Shown: positions 32,358-42,713 of the stretch, in pieces
Layout: the number at the start of each line of letters is the position of its first letter
How positions within the stretch are numbered: position 1 is the first letter of the stretch
Assembly (NCBI RefSeq): GCF_001661265.1
Contig: NW_017567015.1
Span: 124,001 to 188,000, forward strand
Direction: 5' to 3'
DNA length: 64,000 nt
Source of the DNA: Saitoella complicata NRRL Y-17804
Lineage: Eukaryota > Ascomycota > Saitoellomycetes > Saitoellales > Saitoellaceae
Position numbers and translations under genes: made by a program
Notes under the pieces: generated by a model
Told to the model about the DNA's origin: nothing
Databases searched by the model: none
Seen by the model: the letters and a program-made list of their open reading frames with translations, nothing else

Positions 32358-33156
32358 CGATCAGGCTCAGTATTCGTCTAGTGATCTATATTGATGAATT
32401 GGATATGCTGGACGAGGAGCTGCTGATCGGATTGCTGTCAACTGGGAATTTCGTACGTGTCTGTATTGCTGACCCTTTCGGTGTGTACACCGGGGCCCTA
32501 ACTGGCGATGATGCACTGAGCGCGTGTATATGACCTGTCATCATTGGGCAGGAGAGAACGTGAGCTCCTCTCAAATAGTAATATGAAAGTCAATTGAGAA
32601 GTTCTGACGCAAACCATACACGGGATCAAAGGAAGGTTCATGGCCCCGGGCACACGGTCTCACGGGATAGATCTGTGCACGGTCAGCTGCAGGAGCGCCG
32701 GCATCTCATCCATGCATCGTACTCCCTACGTAGCAGTACGACGACGACGGAGTAGGGACGGCGTAGACTGAGCCATGAAACGACGGAGAACCTGACTCGA
32801 GATTAGAAGGCGATGGAGTACGACGACGACGGGATCGTCAACCTCGACGCGATCGACGCGGACGTCATCCAGTTGCAAGTCGGGGCATGGGAGTTCATAG
32901 AGGGTCAAGTTGTGAGATAAATAAGCTCTGCATTTTTCAATCTGGCCGCGGGCCATGGTGCTTTCCATAAACAACCATACTACCACCTCATCTAATCCAC
33001 TAGCATTCATGCTGTAGCAATCACGTTCACTTCAATTCTTCCAATACTGTTGCTTCTTTGCTTCATTCTCATAATCTTGCCGGCACTCGCAACACGCTCG
33101 AACTTTGACCTCGTGTTCGATGCCCAGCACAATACCAAATACTCTTCTTTCATTCC
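32358..33156. other. 799-bp spacer upstream of Sec31
   Basis: Between the Sec31 start and the stop of the KFAC-repeat gene (same strand). It holds a 16-bp direct repeat, AGTACGACGACGACGG, at 32735-32750 and 32817-32832 (82 bp apart). It contains short GAC-type runs and a CTACGTAG palindrome near 32727. No gene seen; it probably contains the Sec31 promoter and 5' UTR. Confidence 0.6.
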
Positions 33157-35301
33157 TCATACACTCAAAACCCACAACCCCTCAACCTTCTTCCCACAAA
33201 GTCCCTTCGCCATCTCGGCCATCTTTGCCGCACCAGCACCAACAGCCAAACACTCCCTCATTGGCGCGTTCAACAGCCCCTTTCTTTTCGCCTTCTTTCG
33301 CTCGAGTCCCTTGACAATATCCAACGCGCCACGTCTACGACGGGGTTGTTGTAATTGCGCAATGTTGACACTCGAGCTCAAAGGTTTCGGGGGACAAATT
33401 GCCACGGCGCGGCACGAGGTGCGGTTGCGGCCAGGGAGGGACTTGGTGCGGTTAAGGTTCACGGCGGGTGGAGAGAGACGACGGCGAGGAGCAGGTGGGG
33501 GACTCTTGCCTAGAACCTCCTTCGGAACCTCTTCCTCGTCCTCAACGACATCATCCGGGAAGTACGGGTCGATGTCCTGAGGCGTGATAACCCTCTGCCT
33601 AGCCCTCTTCTCTTCGACTGCGTTGGCAAAAGCCTCTTCAGCAGCTTGGTCTTCTTCCATCCTTCCCGCGACGAAATCAACTGCGTCGGGAAGTCTGTCG
33701 GCGAGTTGGGCGGAGGGTGTAAGGGGTGGTCCAGTGAGCGGAATGAGGAAGCAAGAAGGTGAGCGGGGAGGAAGGTGAAGACGCATGCTTGAACCTGTGG
33801 CCCTTGGCGTCTGCTCACCCCTGGAGATAATACCTTCATCGGTATCCTCCGCATCCTCATCCTCATCATCCACGTTATCATTCTCTTCTTGCTCTCCCTC
33901 TTCATCTTCTTCATCCTCATATTCATCCTCAGCCCCAAAAACCTCCACATCCTCATCATCGTCCTCGTCGTATTCATCATCCTCAACGTACCCCTCTTCC
34001 TCTTCATCCAGCTCCTCGTCTTCCTCTTCTTCCTCCTCTATTTCCCTCGCCATGCGCGCCAGCTCGTCTTCTTTCGCTTTCTGCAGCACGCCGTCGACAG
34101 TCTTCATATGCGCGTCTGTGCTCCGTTCAGGAAGATATCTTTCACCGACACCGCTAGGACGACGGGAAGAAGCATCATGAGACGCAGATGTCCTCCTCGA
34201 GGTATCAAAAAAGTGGTGATGATGGTCAGGAGAGGTAGCAGCCGTCGTAATAGCGGAGGCTGTCGTGGAATCCCAGTGCATACGACCGTGACTCCTCGAA
34301 CTAACATCGCCGCCTTCACTCTCAGAAGTCACAGCAGCACATGCAGCAAACTTGACAGTAACAGAGGCATTCATGCGCGTCGCTGGCTGCTCAGATTCGG
34401 ATGCAGTGTGGGTAGGCGTGGTCGTCTTGTGAGGCACACAAGCAAACTTGATGCTCTTCCTCTTTTCCTGCGCTTGTGCTTGCACTGGCTGCTCTGCCGC
34501 CACGGTGACAACAGGCGCAGTCTTCGGATTTGCAGGACACGCGAACTTAATACTGCGCTGCTTGGGAGGTGCCTGTTCGCTCTCTGATACAACAGGACTC
34601 TTGTCCTTAGCAGGCGCAGGTGCACAGGCGAACTTGATCGTACGCCTTACCGGTACCTGCTCTTCTTTCTTCTCCTTTTCCTCGCTAGAGGAAGACTTTT
34701 CCCGCACATGCAAAGCACTGGGACGATGAGGCGCCGGCGATCTTGCGAGTGTGACCTTCCTCACAGGGGCAGGAGCCTGTGCCTCACTTTCCGATGCAGA
34801 AGGCACACAAGCAAACTTGATCGATGGCTTCTTCATTGGTGATGGGACTTTATCGACAGGTGTGGATTTAGGCGTAGGCGGCACGACCCTGGTTCTCGGG
34901 GAAATACCAAATTTGACAGTCCTCTTCTTGAGCTTCTGATCACATTCTTCTTCTGAGCTCGTCGACTCATTCCCTGCTAAACTCATCTCGGGAGATGAAG
35001 GGATGGTACTTCCCTCCTCTGCAGTCGTGGTGGGACTCACCAACATCGCCGTTAGGAGACTCTTTGGGGCTTCAAGTGGGGGGCTGATCAATCGTTTTCC
35101 GAACTCGTCCGTCTGGCAGTTGGCCGGAATGACGATCGAAGGACGTTGATGGTGGTAGGTTTCGGCGTTTGGTAGTGTTGCGGGGTAGGCGCCGGGGATG
35201 TTGTAGTTGACATCGCTCAACCCCTTGACAACGTTCTCTAGTGGTGCAAGGGAGAAGTAGTCAAGAGCGATGCGTTCGCGTTCGTGTTGTGGTGACGGCA
35301 T
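33157..35301 (-). CDS. Protein with repeated KFAC motifs and acidic tract, function unknown
   Basis: Single exon, 714 residues; family not recognised with certainty. N-terminus: DYFSLAPLENVVKGLSDV then NIPGAYPATLPNAETYHHQ. Residues 125-320 carry four exact KFAC motifs (KFAC at 162, 223, 252, 285), each preceded by a basic residue, S/T and I, plus degenerate copies (KRTVKFG at 127, VTVKFAA at 314). Ser-Glu clusters (SESE, SSSEE) stand between copies. A 75-residue Glu/Asp-rich tract is near 415-490. C-terminal motifs: LTGPPLTPSAQLADRLPDAV, QDIDPYFPDD, ALDIVKGLERKKAKRK. Probably a nuclear, disordered regulator (inference); it may belong to one of the fungal DUF families, which I cannot check. 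Confidence 0.8.
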   Translation of the reverse strand: MPSPQHERERIALDYFSLAPLENVVKGLSDVNYNIPGAYPATLPNAETYHHQRPSIVIPANCQTDEFGKRLISPPLEAPKSLLTAMLVSPTTTAEEGSTIPSSPEMSLAGNESTSSEEECDQKLKKRTVKFGISPRTRVVPPTPKSTPVDKVPSPMKKPSIKFACVPSASESEAQAPAPVRKVTLARSPAPHRPSALHVREKSSSSEEKEKKEEQVPVRRTIKFACAPAPAKDKSPVVSESEQAPPKQRSIKFACPANPKTAPVVTVAAEQPVQAQAQEKRKSIKFACVPHKTTTPTHTASESEQPATRMNASVTVKFAACAAVTSESEGGDVSSRSHGRMHWDSTTASAITTAATSPDHHHHFFDTSRRTSASHDASSRRPSGVGERYLPERSTDAHMKTVDGVLQKAKEDELARMAREIEEEEEEDEELDEEEEGYVEDDEYDEDDDEDVEVFGAEDEYEDEEDEEGEQEENDNVDDEDEDAEDTDEGIISRGEQTPRATGSSMRLHLPPRSPSCFLIPLTGPPLTPSAQLADRLPDAVDFVAGRMEEDQAAEEAFANAVEEKRARQRVITPQDIDPYFPDDVVEDEEEVPKEVLGKSPPPAPRRRLSPPAVNLNRTKSLPGRNRTSCRAVAICPPKPLSSSVNIAQLQQPRRRRGALDIVKGLERKKAKRKGLLNAPMRECLAVGAGAAKMAEMAKGLCGKKVEGLWVLSV

Positions 35302-36904
35302 TATCGTAAAGTTGTATGCGAATAAATGCTAACTTGTTCGTTCGTATGTCGCGTTTCCGTTGAGAACCGCAATGTCGAATAAACCGGAAATAAAAACTGA
35401 GTGGAGAGATTTCAAACAAAAGACAAAACACCTCAATCAGAGGTCAAAGGCGCACGATTAAGCTGTGCTCCGGCTGATATGACAGTGGGTGGACGACAAA
35501 GACGCCCACCTGGGTTATAACGATATCACAGACATCGTTATATAGAAAGGTGTAAAAACGTAAAGGACGACTCGCTAGAGCAAGGTAATGCTCTACTGAC
35601 GAGTAAACTGCAAAGAACCCTCGAAACCGGGACGCGTTGAACGCGTTGAACGGAGTGTTGTGTGTTGTTTGGTGGCGAAGGCCGTACAGTCGACTTGCCT
35701 TGGTTCTTCGGTGCGCTCCTTTACTGGAGTAAATGCAATCGAAACTCCTCTTCCCGGCGAACGAATGCGGGTCTTAAAGGCCGATAATCACGCTTCTCGC
35801 TGACAGCAACTGGTTGATAGGGTGTGTGGTGGGGTGTGTCGCAAGTCTTATTGAGGTTCCCCTTTGGTGGAGCACTTTCTACTCTCAGTCAAGCGGCAGC
35901 TCCTGTCTGCACCAGAAACCCAATTTACCGGTACAAGGAGTTTGCGCGCGCGGCGGCCGGCCACACTTGGCTGTTCGACCAATAGGAGAAAACAGAAGCG
36001 CCTCTCGACACCTCAACAACAAGCCGGAAATTTGAAGCGACGATCTAGCCATGGGCAGTTGGGAGAATCTGCTCATCTCTTGTCTACATGGGAGGCTCGA
36101 TCAACAACGTCATGCTGGCACTGCCTCCTCGAACGCTACTCATCCATTGCCCTGCCTACACTGCCCACCCCCATCCCCCCGTCCATACTGAGTGAGCTGT
36201 ATGCCCGATCGCACAAGGCCCGCATTACGTCAATCTCAAAAATCTCAAACAAGAAAAAAGCCCCTCCCTCCCTCTAGTCCTGGTCTCGCTGTCGTGCCTT
36301 GCTCAGCTAAACCCCTTTGGTTCAGCATCTCTGATCAAATCTGGGTAGGCGGAAATTGCAGGACGTTCGATTGAGGCAGCACACGCGCGCGCCCTAACCC
36401 TCACGAGTTAAACCTTGGTTAAATGGGGGACTTGGCTTCAACAACAGATCATCATGAGACTTTGTAGATGGAGAGGACGAGAAATGCTGACGTGGAGGGC
36501 TACTGAACAGCCGGAGATGTCATATCACCGGCTATCTGCACGTAGCGGGCCGGTCTTCATTCCCAGCAGCTGGGCACGCAGATCAATCATGCCACGCGTA
36601 AAGTCAAATCATAATAAAGTCAGCACCGCCGACCCCCACGTCCGCAGGTAACAAGCATCCTACGGCCCAACGGACATTGGACATACCGCAGTTGCAGTCG
36701 AAAGTCTTAAAGATAGGCGACAACTGCGACCACGAAATACGGAACGTAAGAACAAAGGGGTGAACACCTCCATGATCGTAAAGGAAAGCCTGGGCATCAC
36801 CCAAGGCGAGCCGATTCACCCCTGCATGCACCGCCCCGGTACACATTTGAGCCACACCTGCACCGCCATCTCCTCGATCAGCTGTAACGTCGACAATCAC
36901 GACA
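35302..36904. other. 1.6 kb gene-free region with hairpins and tandem ACGCGT
   Basis: The longest gap in the window, between the divergent KFAC-repeat and TMEM223-like genes. It holds inverted repeats GTGGG/CCCAC (35485-35489, 35505-35509), TATAACGAT/ATCGTTATA (35516-35524, 35534-35542) and a nested one: ACTCG outer (35570-35574, 35600-35604) with TAGAGCA/TGCTCTA inner (35576-35582, 35589-35595). Two ACGCGT boxes 9 bp apart lie at 35632 and 35641, and a third at 36594-36599. I recognise no tRNA or known RNA family. No open frame is convincing. Confidence 0.6.
35632..35646. promoter_or_regulatory. Tandem MCB-like ACGCGT pair
   Basis: ACGCGTTGA is repeated exactly with a 9-bp period (35632-35640, 35641-35649), giving two perfect ACGCGT boxes. 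They lie 331-345 bp upstream of the KFAC-repeat protein start. Clustered ACGCGT is the arrangement MBF is known to prefer. Function here is inferred. Confidence 0.5.
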
Positions 36905-37718
36905 ATGCTCTCCGCCTTCCGCCTTACAACCCTCCGCCCATGGAAACCTCTCTCCTCCTCCCTCCTCTCCTCAACTGCTCGATCCCTACGACAGGTATCC
37001 ACAAAGATCAAGGCCTCCCCAACACCACCACTCGCACCCACTGCCGGCGCCGCCGCTGAGAGAATCCCCGTATGGCAAATGTTCAGCAAGCTAAAGAATT
37101 CGACTGTGCCGACGATGCTGTATGTCGCGCCCGATAAGAAGAGAGGCGCGGTGCTGTGCTATGTCGCTGCGTTATTACAGTTGGCGTTTTGGGGTAATAT
37201 CGCGACTTGGGTTTGGTTTGATTATGCTGAGCTTGATCCGTACGCTCTCTCTCCCTCTCCTTACCCTTCCTCTAACATTTATGGATCACAGGGAGACAAA
37301 TAAGTACGAGTTGTCATCGTTTGAGAAACGTGCCGCGTATGCAACAGGTCTCGGCGCAGTCGGCCTCCTCGTCGCCTCCGCCTTCCTCTACTTCCCCTCT
37401 CGCCGCATCCTCACCCTGACAGTTACCCCTAACGCCCGTCAAGTCCAGCTCCAGACTCCTCGCATGCTGCCGTTCCTCACTCCTCGCGTCCGTACGTACA
37501 ATATCCAGGATCTATATCTGCAAGAACCGCTTTGGACGGGAGTGGGGAGGAATGAGTGTGAAGTGAAGGGGACTGCGGGCATGGGGTTTGCGGTATTGTG
37601 GGTTAGCAGGAGGGTTGGGGCTAGGTTCCAGGGATTTCTGTTGGATCGGGAGGGATCGTTCTGGGAAGCTGACGGGGGTGCAAAACTTGTCGACAAACTC
37701 TTCATCGCGAACAAATAG
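36905..37718 (+). CDS. TMEM223-like mitochondrial membrane protein
   Basis: Exons 36905-37239 and 37292-37718 (52 nt intron) give 253 residues. A Ser/Arg-rich presequence (MLSAFRLTTLRPWKPLSSS) is followed by VLCYVAALLQLAFWGNIATW and ATGLGAVGLLVASAFLYFPS, two likely membrane helices. Next come RRILTLTVTP, RTYNIQDLYLQEP and a C-terminal domain ending GGAKLVDKLFI. Pattern, topology and size match TMEM223, a human inner-membrane factor linked to cytochrome c oxidase (COX1) assembly. The family is known in fungi but poorly studied. It is near Pet117 and Bcs1, other respiratory assembly genes, though not co-transcribed. Confidence 0.75.
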
Positions 37719-37757
37719 AGTTATCAATGGAAACCTAGTCACCTATCACCATCCCAC

Positions 37758-38610
37758 TCATTTCGATTCCTCCTTGTTTTCCCCCTGCTGTCTCTCTCGT
37801 ACCATACTCCTAAACCCCTCCAAAATCACCTCCTCCTTCCTCGTGCGTTCCTCTAATCTCTCCTGCACCTTCTTTTTCTTGTCTTCTTCGGTGAGGATCT
37901 TAGATGTGGCTTTTGCGCGGAGGGCGGCCATGCGTTTGTGTCGGGAGCCGGAGAGGACGTATCCTGCTGCTTCGAGTTTGGAGAGGTGGGTGGGAGCTGG
38001 GGGGTCAGCTGGAGAGTTGGTGGGGAGGCCGCCGGAGGGGGGGAGGGGGCCGATTTCGTCATCGGAGGGATCGTCTGCTTCCGTTGGCTGTGGTTTCGAT
38101 GTGATGGGCTTTGGTCGTGATTCGGCGCTCTTCTCCACCCATGCGTCACCCTCGTTATCTTCGTTCACACGCTCATCCCGAGATGGTTTTGGCACCCGAG
38201 ACCGACTCGATGACCTCTCTCGACGACTTCTCTGTCTTTCGCGGTCTGCCGAGCAGTCTCTGCGTGACGATCGATGGTGTGAAGATGAACGGTCGCGATC
38301 TCGTCGTGATCTGTGTCGCGAGGACGACCTATCCCTATCTCTGTCGTCGCGTTTCGATCTATGCCTGGACCGCGAACGGTCGCGTCGGGATGACCGATGA
38401 CGCGACGGCGAACGATCCCTCCGGGATGAATGCTGATGCGACCTCGCCCGATGTCTCGATTCGTCCTCAGGACTTTTTCTACGTTTACTGCTCTTCTCGT
38501 GCGGAGAACGCGAGCGCTGTCGTTCTGGAGCACGCCTAACGGATTAGCCAGTCCTCTTCCCGGTTAAACGGCATAAATGCTTACCTTTCGTATCGATCTC
38601 CACTGTCCAT
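37758..38610 (-). CDS. NKAP C-terminal domain protein with RS-rich N-terminus
   Basis: Exons 38585-38610 and 37758-38535 (49 nt intron, donor GTAAGC) give 267 residues starting MDSGDRYERRAPERQRSRSP. Residues 10-125 are Arg/Ser/His/Asp-rich repeats as in splicing factors. The last 65 residues (LEAAGYVLSGSRHKRMAALR onward, ending EVILEGFRSMVRER) match the end of NKAP/SynMuv proteins (GYVMSGSRHRRM, REMV). NKAP binds RNA and spliceosomes in the nucleus. The usual PRRGEIG segment just before this motif appears to be missing; LPPSGGLPTNSP stands there instead. Confidence 0.8.
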
Positions 38611-38802
38611 CCTGTCCGTATGGTTTGGTATCGTTTAAGCTTTCGTCGTCGTACATCTACTGGTTCATCGGTTTCTGCAGGGGTTGCAGTTCTTCCGGCT
38701 CGCGGCGTTGACCGGCACTCAACGATTTCTGGCCTTGAGCGCACGGAGCTCGTATATCAGGTGAAGCAGCAACAACGCATTCACTCTTGATCCATAACGT
38801 CA

Positions 38803-40293
38803 ATGCTTAACGGAGCTCGTGTCGCTGTCTCTTTGCGCAGGAATGCCGCGCTGGCGGCTTCTCGCGGTAAGCATGCCTGTACTCAAACGTACGAAGAAGA
38901 TCCGTGTGCTGATCCTGTATGATCCCCAGGCTTCCAGTCCTCCCGTAGCGCTGCGGCTGCGTCGAACTTCAAGATGCCCGCTATGTCCCCAACAATGACG
39001 GAGGGAACTGTTGCGTCGTGGAAGCTCAAGGAGGGTGACGGTTTCGCTGCCGGTGACGTTATCCTCGAGATCGAGACCGACAAGGCACAGATGGACGTCG
39101 AGGCTCAGGAAGATGGTATCCTTGCCAAGATCTTCATCAATAACGGGACTGCTGGAGTTAAGGTTGGTACTCGGATCGCTGTTTTGGCTGAGCCTGGAGA
39201 TGATCTCGCGACGTTGGAGATTCCCGCCGATGATGCAGCAGTAGCGGCCCCCGAGCCCAAGGAGGAGTTGAAGGAAGCGAAGAAGGAGCAGGATAAGGAC
39301 GCCAAGGCATCAGCCAAGCAGGAGACCAAGAACCCAGTAACCCCCGAAACCGAGGACGCCCCACGAACCTCCACCCCTCTCTCCCCAGCAGTCATGGGTC
39401 TCCTCCACAAATACCACCTCGAAGACGCCGTGAACTCCATCAAAGCAACCGGACCACGAGGACGTTTGTTGAAGGGAGATATTCTGGCACACTTGGGCAA
39501 GATCGAGAAAGATGCTTCGAAGAATTTGAAGGAGTCGTTGGCGAAGTTGGAGAAGATGGATTTGAGTAATGTTGTTAAGGCTGAGAAGCAGCCTACTAAG
39601 GAAGCCGCGCCCAAGGAGGAGGGAAAGAAGGTGAAGGTTGCGGATGTTGTTGTGCCGGAGGTTAAGCCGCCTACTGTCGTCGATACTGCGATCATCTTCG
39701 ACAAGCTCATCGCACTCCAGCAGAATCTCCAGGCTCAACTCGCGGTCTCGGTCCCCATCAACTCCTTCGTTGAGAAGGCCGCTGCGAAGGCATTGAAGGA
39801 CGTTCCTACCTTCGCTCTTCCCAAGCGTTCTGCGGCTGACGAAATCTTCGACGAGTTGGTTGGCGTTAAGTCTACTCGTCCCACCACCACCTTCACCTCC
39901 ACTCCTTCCCCTACTTTCTCTCCTATCCTGGCTGGTCTCGCCACCGCTTCTCCTGCTTCCGCGCTGGCCGCGAATAGCACTCCCTTCGGCGGCGCAGTCT
40001 CAATCGGCGCAGTCCCTCTCCCCGCCAACACCATCATCGACTTCAAGCCCGTTCTTCCTACTGCGGCCAAGTACACCACCACCTCCTCCTCCGTCCCCGT
40101 CGACATAATCGACATCTTGGCCGGTAACTCCGCTCCTGTCCAGATCGCCCCTAAGGCGCCTACTGTTTTGGGAGCGAACGTCATCAAGGCCCAGTTGGAG
40201 TTGAATGAGGAAAAGGTCTGCAAGAATTCCGCTAAGGCATATCTTGGGCGGTTGAAGGCGTATGTTGAGAACCCTGAGCAGTTGTTGTTGTAG
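38803..40293 (+). CDS. PDX1: Pyruvate dehydrogenase complex protein X component
   Basis: Anchors E3 to the E2 core of mitochondrial PDH. Exons 38803-38866 and 38930-40293 (63 nt intron) give 475 residues. Presequence MLNGARVAVSLRRNAALAAS. Lipoyl domain residues about 36-115, with the lipoylation site in EIETDKAQMDVE. An Ala/Lys/Glu linker follows. The E3-binding domain is at about 165-205 (LSPAVMGLLHKYHLEDAVNS, TGPRGRLLKGDILAHL). No acyltransferase HxxxD motif, as in Pdx1 rather than E2. A long Thr/Ser/Pro-rich tail ends LGRLKAYVENPEQLLL. It diverges from the NKAP-like gene with 192 bp between starts. Confidence 0.93.
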
Positions 40294-40740
40294 GTTGGTG
40301 GTGATATGTGTGGTTTGAGCTGAGGAAGGTAATGCAAAGGATAAAGCAAAGCATTGATACCAATAGGATTCGTGATTGTGTGCGATTGAGTGTTGTATTA
40401 TGGAAAACATAGAGATTTTTGAACGAAAGCGGCTGCGTTTGGAACTCCGTAAGACTACAAGAATGAGTATGACCGAGATATTTACGTTCGTTTTCGTTTT
40501 CGCAATCAGTTTGTGCACGGGCGGTCCTTTCCCACGTCGACCGGGTCAGCCACTGATCCCTGCATTCCCCGGATCCGGGAATCGACGTTACCGAGGGCGC
40601 AATAAAGTCCTGCCGTAAAAGTCGCCCTCTTGCTGGACAACTGTCAGCTCTATCCAACATACTTGGCCGAGGATCTTTGGCCGGGACTTTCTGCTCCACG
40701 GTACATATCATTTCTACCTCGAACTCACAACCTTTCCAGA
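40294..40740. other. Spacer between Pdx1 and Pet117
   Basis: 447 bp, same-strand genes; presumed Pdx1 3' UTR and Pet117 promoter. Nothing recognisable seen. Confidence 0.5.
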
Positions 40741-41052
40741 ATGTCGACCAAAGCAAAGATCACCTTCTTCACCACCGTTTCCGTGACCGCCGGTGTTGTG
40801 TACGGTGTCCACTGGCTGCAGAAGATGGTTCGTTCTCCCGAGTTTTCAACGATTACGCAATCGCGTGCTTGAAATCTGGATTTGTGCTGACGAGTCGTGT
40901 AGGAGCAAGGACAGATGCACGCTGGTGTTTTGAGGGATGCGGAACGTATGCGTGTCCGTAAGGAGCGTGAGCTTGAGCTTATTGCTCAGCAGGAGTTGCA
41001 GAAGCAGTATGAGAAGGTGCAGACTGTTACACGAGATGAATCAAAGTCATGA
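40741..41052 (+). CDS. PET117: Cytochrome c oxidase assembly factor Pet117
   Basis: Small inner-membrane factor linking haem A synthase (Cox15) to complex IV assembly. Exons 40741-40827 and 40903-41052 (75 nt intron, the longest in the window) give 78 residues. The N-terminal KITFFTTVSVTAGVVYGVHW is the family's single membrane helix. It is followed by LQKMEQGQMHAGVLRDAERM (the conserved MH-GV-DA-R block) and a charged helix. Length is a little under the yeast protein (107). The gene was found only by joining two short frames. Confidence 0.92.
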
Positions 41053-41249
41053 TGTATGTAGGTGAGACGAGGAAAAGGTACGGAACACAGGCGTTTCGTT
41101 TCAGCGTTATGTTACGGACAATATAGAGGATTTTGAACTAAAGCAGTGTGTGTGTTATTGCACCTTGAACTCCGTAAGACTAAGTGAAACTGAGATATTC
41201 CCAAACGAATGCTTTCTCCGCCGTCGCGAATCAAGTCGATAACAGTATG

Positions 41250-42656
41250 CTACTGGGATACAGCAGAGTTCTTTGCCATCTCAAAGCCCTGCTCAAAGTA
41301 CATATTCGGATGACTGATACTCTCCTTCAACCCACCATCCCCCAGTTGAGGATGCGTATACTCAAATACCTTCGTACACGCGACATGATACTTCTGCGCG
41401 CCAACCAACTGCTTGATATCATTCAGTTGTCTCTGGTCATGGATACCCATCGAGCCTAACCCAGCGACAAGGTTATCAATAGAGAAATGTCTAAACGGAC
41501 ATCCATGGGCATCACCAGCACCAGGAGGGTTCCCCAGGATGATCGTTTGACATGACATAGGCTTGTAATCTTTCCGTGCTCCTTCGAGGGCATATTTATG
41601 ACGAATGTTGTACCGGTATTCTTTGTTGAATTTGTCGTCGGTGATCAAGGAGAATGACGATCGCCAGAAGATAAGCGCTTCTTCGATCGAGAGGCCGATT
41701 CCTTTGAGGAACAGGGAGTATTGTTCACGACCGCCGTATTTGAGGTGTTTGTTTTTTCGGAGGGCTGTGTGAAGGTTTCGCATACACATTGGCATGTGGC
41801 CGACGAGGGAGTCGACTTGTGCTGCGGTGATTTCTCCTACTGCAGTTGTGGAGGCGGTGTATTCTGGTGCGGTGAAACCAAGGGACAGGTGGTTGAGAAT
41901 GGGAACGAGACGGTCATCTTCGTCCAGACGAGGCAAGGCTCGAGCGGTCAGCTCAAGAGCCTTTTCCAAGCGCTGGGAGAACTCCGTAAATACAAGAGTT
42001 TGTTGAGCTGAGACGGGGACGTAGGCAAATCCTCGAGATAGGTACACCTGGCGGTGGGAGACAAGCTCGGTGACGCGTTCGAATGGAACCTTGAAGAATG
42101 GTTCATCTCTTGTTTTCACACCCGATGCCGCCATAAGCTTATCCATCAACGCACGCTTCTCCTCCTCCGACACAGGATCCCAGTCAAAGTTGAGGGACTC
42201 GATGAATGCGAGACGTGATGCGACGTCTTCTTGTGCAAAGCGGATCTTGAAGAGTGTTGTTTCCGCCCGAACGAAACGCGCTCGAAGCTCTTCTGACCTG
42301 CAAAAGGCAAGACGGAGGATGAAATGACTGTAGTGATCCCGCTTTCTCTCTTCATCGATAGTAGACCCCTTCAACGTACGTGCATTGTTGCTGTTAAGCG
42401 GCAGTAACCCTTCCAGCAACGGTTTCAGGGCAGCTTCCATCTCAGCCTCCTTCTTTCCTCGATATAGCGAAGACTCGATCTCTCCGAGTACCTTCAGACG
42501 GTTAATGGCCCATAACTCAAAGTTCTCGAGCGTGATCTCGCTGCGAGGAGGTTCGAGGTAAAAGTTCAGACGATGGGGATAGTCGACATGGCGCTGGACC
42601 TTCGCGTCGAAGTTGCGGACGACCTTTCTCTTCTTTGCGCCAGTACTTCTGAACAT
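41250..42656 (-). CDS. PRI2: DNA primase large subunit
   Basis: Fe-S subunit of the primase-polymerase alpha complex that starts Okazaki fragments. Single exon, 468 residues. The four [4Fe-4S] cysteines lie in MPMCMRNLHT, KPMSCQTIILGNPPG, DAHGCPFRHF and KYHVACTKVFEYTHP. YPHRLNFYLEPPRSEI, HFILRLAFCRSEELRARFV, HLKYGGREQYSLFLKGIGL and IFWRSSFS are also family landmarks. Length is close to human PRIM2 (509), with shorter ends. The upstream spacer carries two ACGCGT boxes. Confidence 0.97.
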   Translation of the reverse strand: MFRSTGAKKRKVVRNFDAKVQRHVDYPHRLNFYLEPPRSEITLENFELWAINRLKVLGEIESSLYRGKKEAEMEAALKPLLEGLLPLNSNNARTLKGSTIDEERKRDHYSHFILRLAFCRSEELRARFVRAETTLFKIRFAQEDVASRLAFIESLNFDWDPVSEEEKRALMDKLMAASGVKTRDEPFFKVPFERVTELVSHRQVYLSRGFAYVPVSAQQTLVFTEFSQRLEKALELTARALPRLDEDDRLVPILNHLSLGFTAPEYTASTTAVGEITAAQVDSLVGHMPMCMRNLHTALRKNKHLKYGGREQYSLFLKGIGLSIEEALIFWRSSFSLITDDKFNKEYRYNIRHKYALEGARKDYKPMSCQTIILGNPPGAGDAHGCPFRHFSIDNLVAGLGSMGIHDQRQLNDIKQLVGAQKYHVACTKVFEYTHPQLGDGGLKESISHPNMYFEQGFEMAKNSAVSQ

Positions 42657-42713
42657 GGCTATGCGATGTTATATGCTGATTTGACCGAGGAATGTGCCGT
42701 TTGAAAGGTGCTC

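Noticed and set aside
33785-34180. Ser-repeat + frame (131 codons)
   Set aside because: Antisense of the acidic GAG/GAC tract in the KFAC-repeat protein.
38111-38539. 142-codon + frame
   Set aside because: Antisense to the RS-rich exon of the NKAP-like gene; the minus frame has continuous RS repeats and a proper splice.
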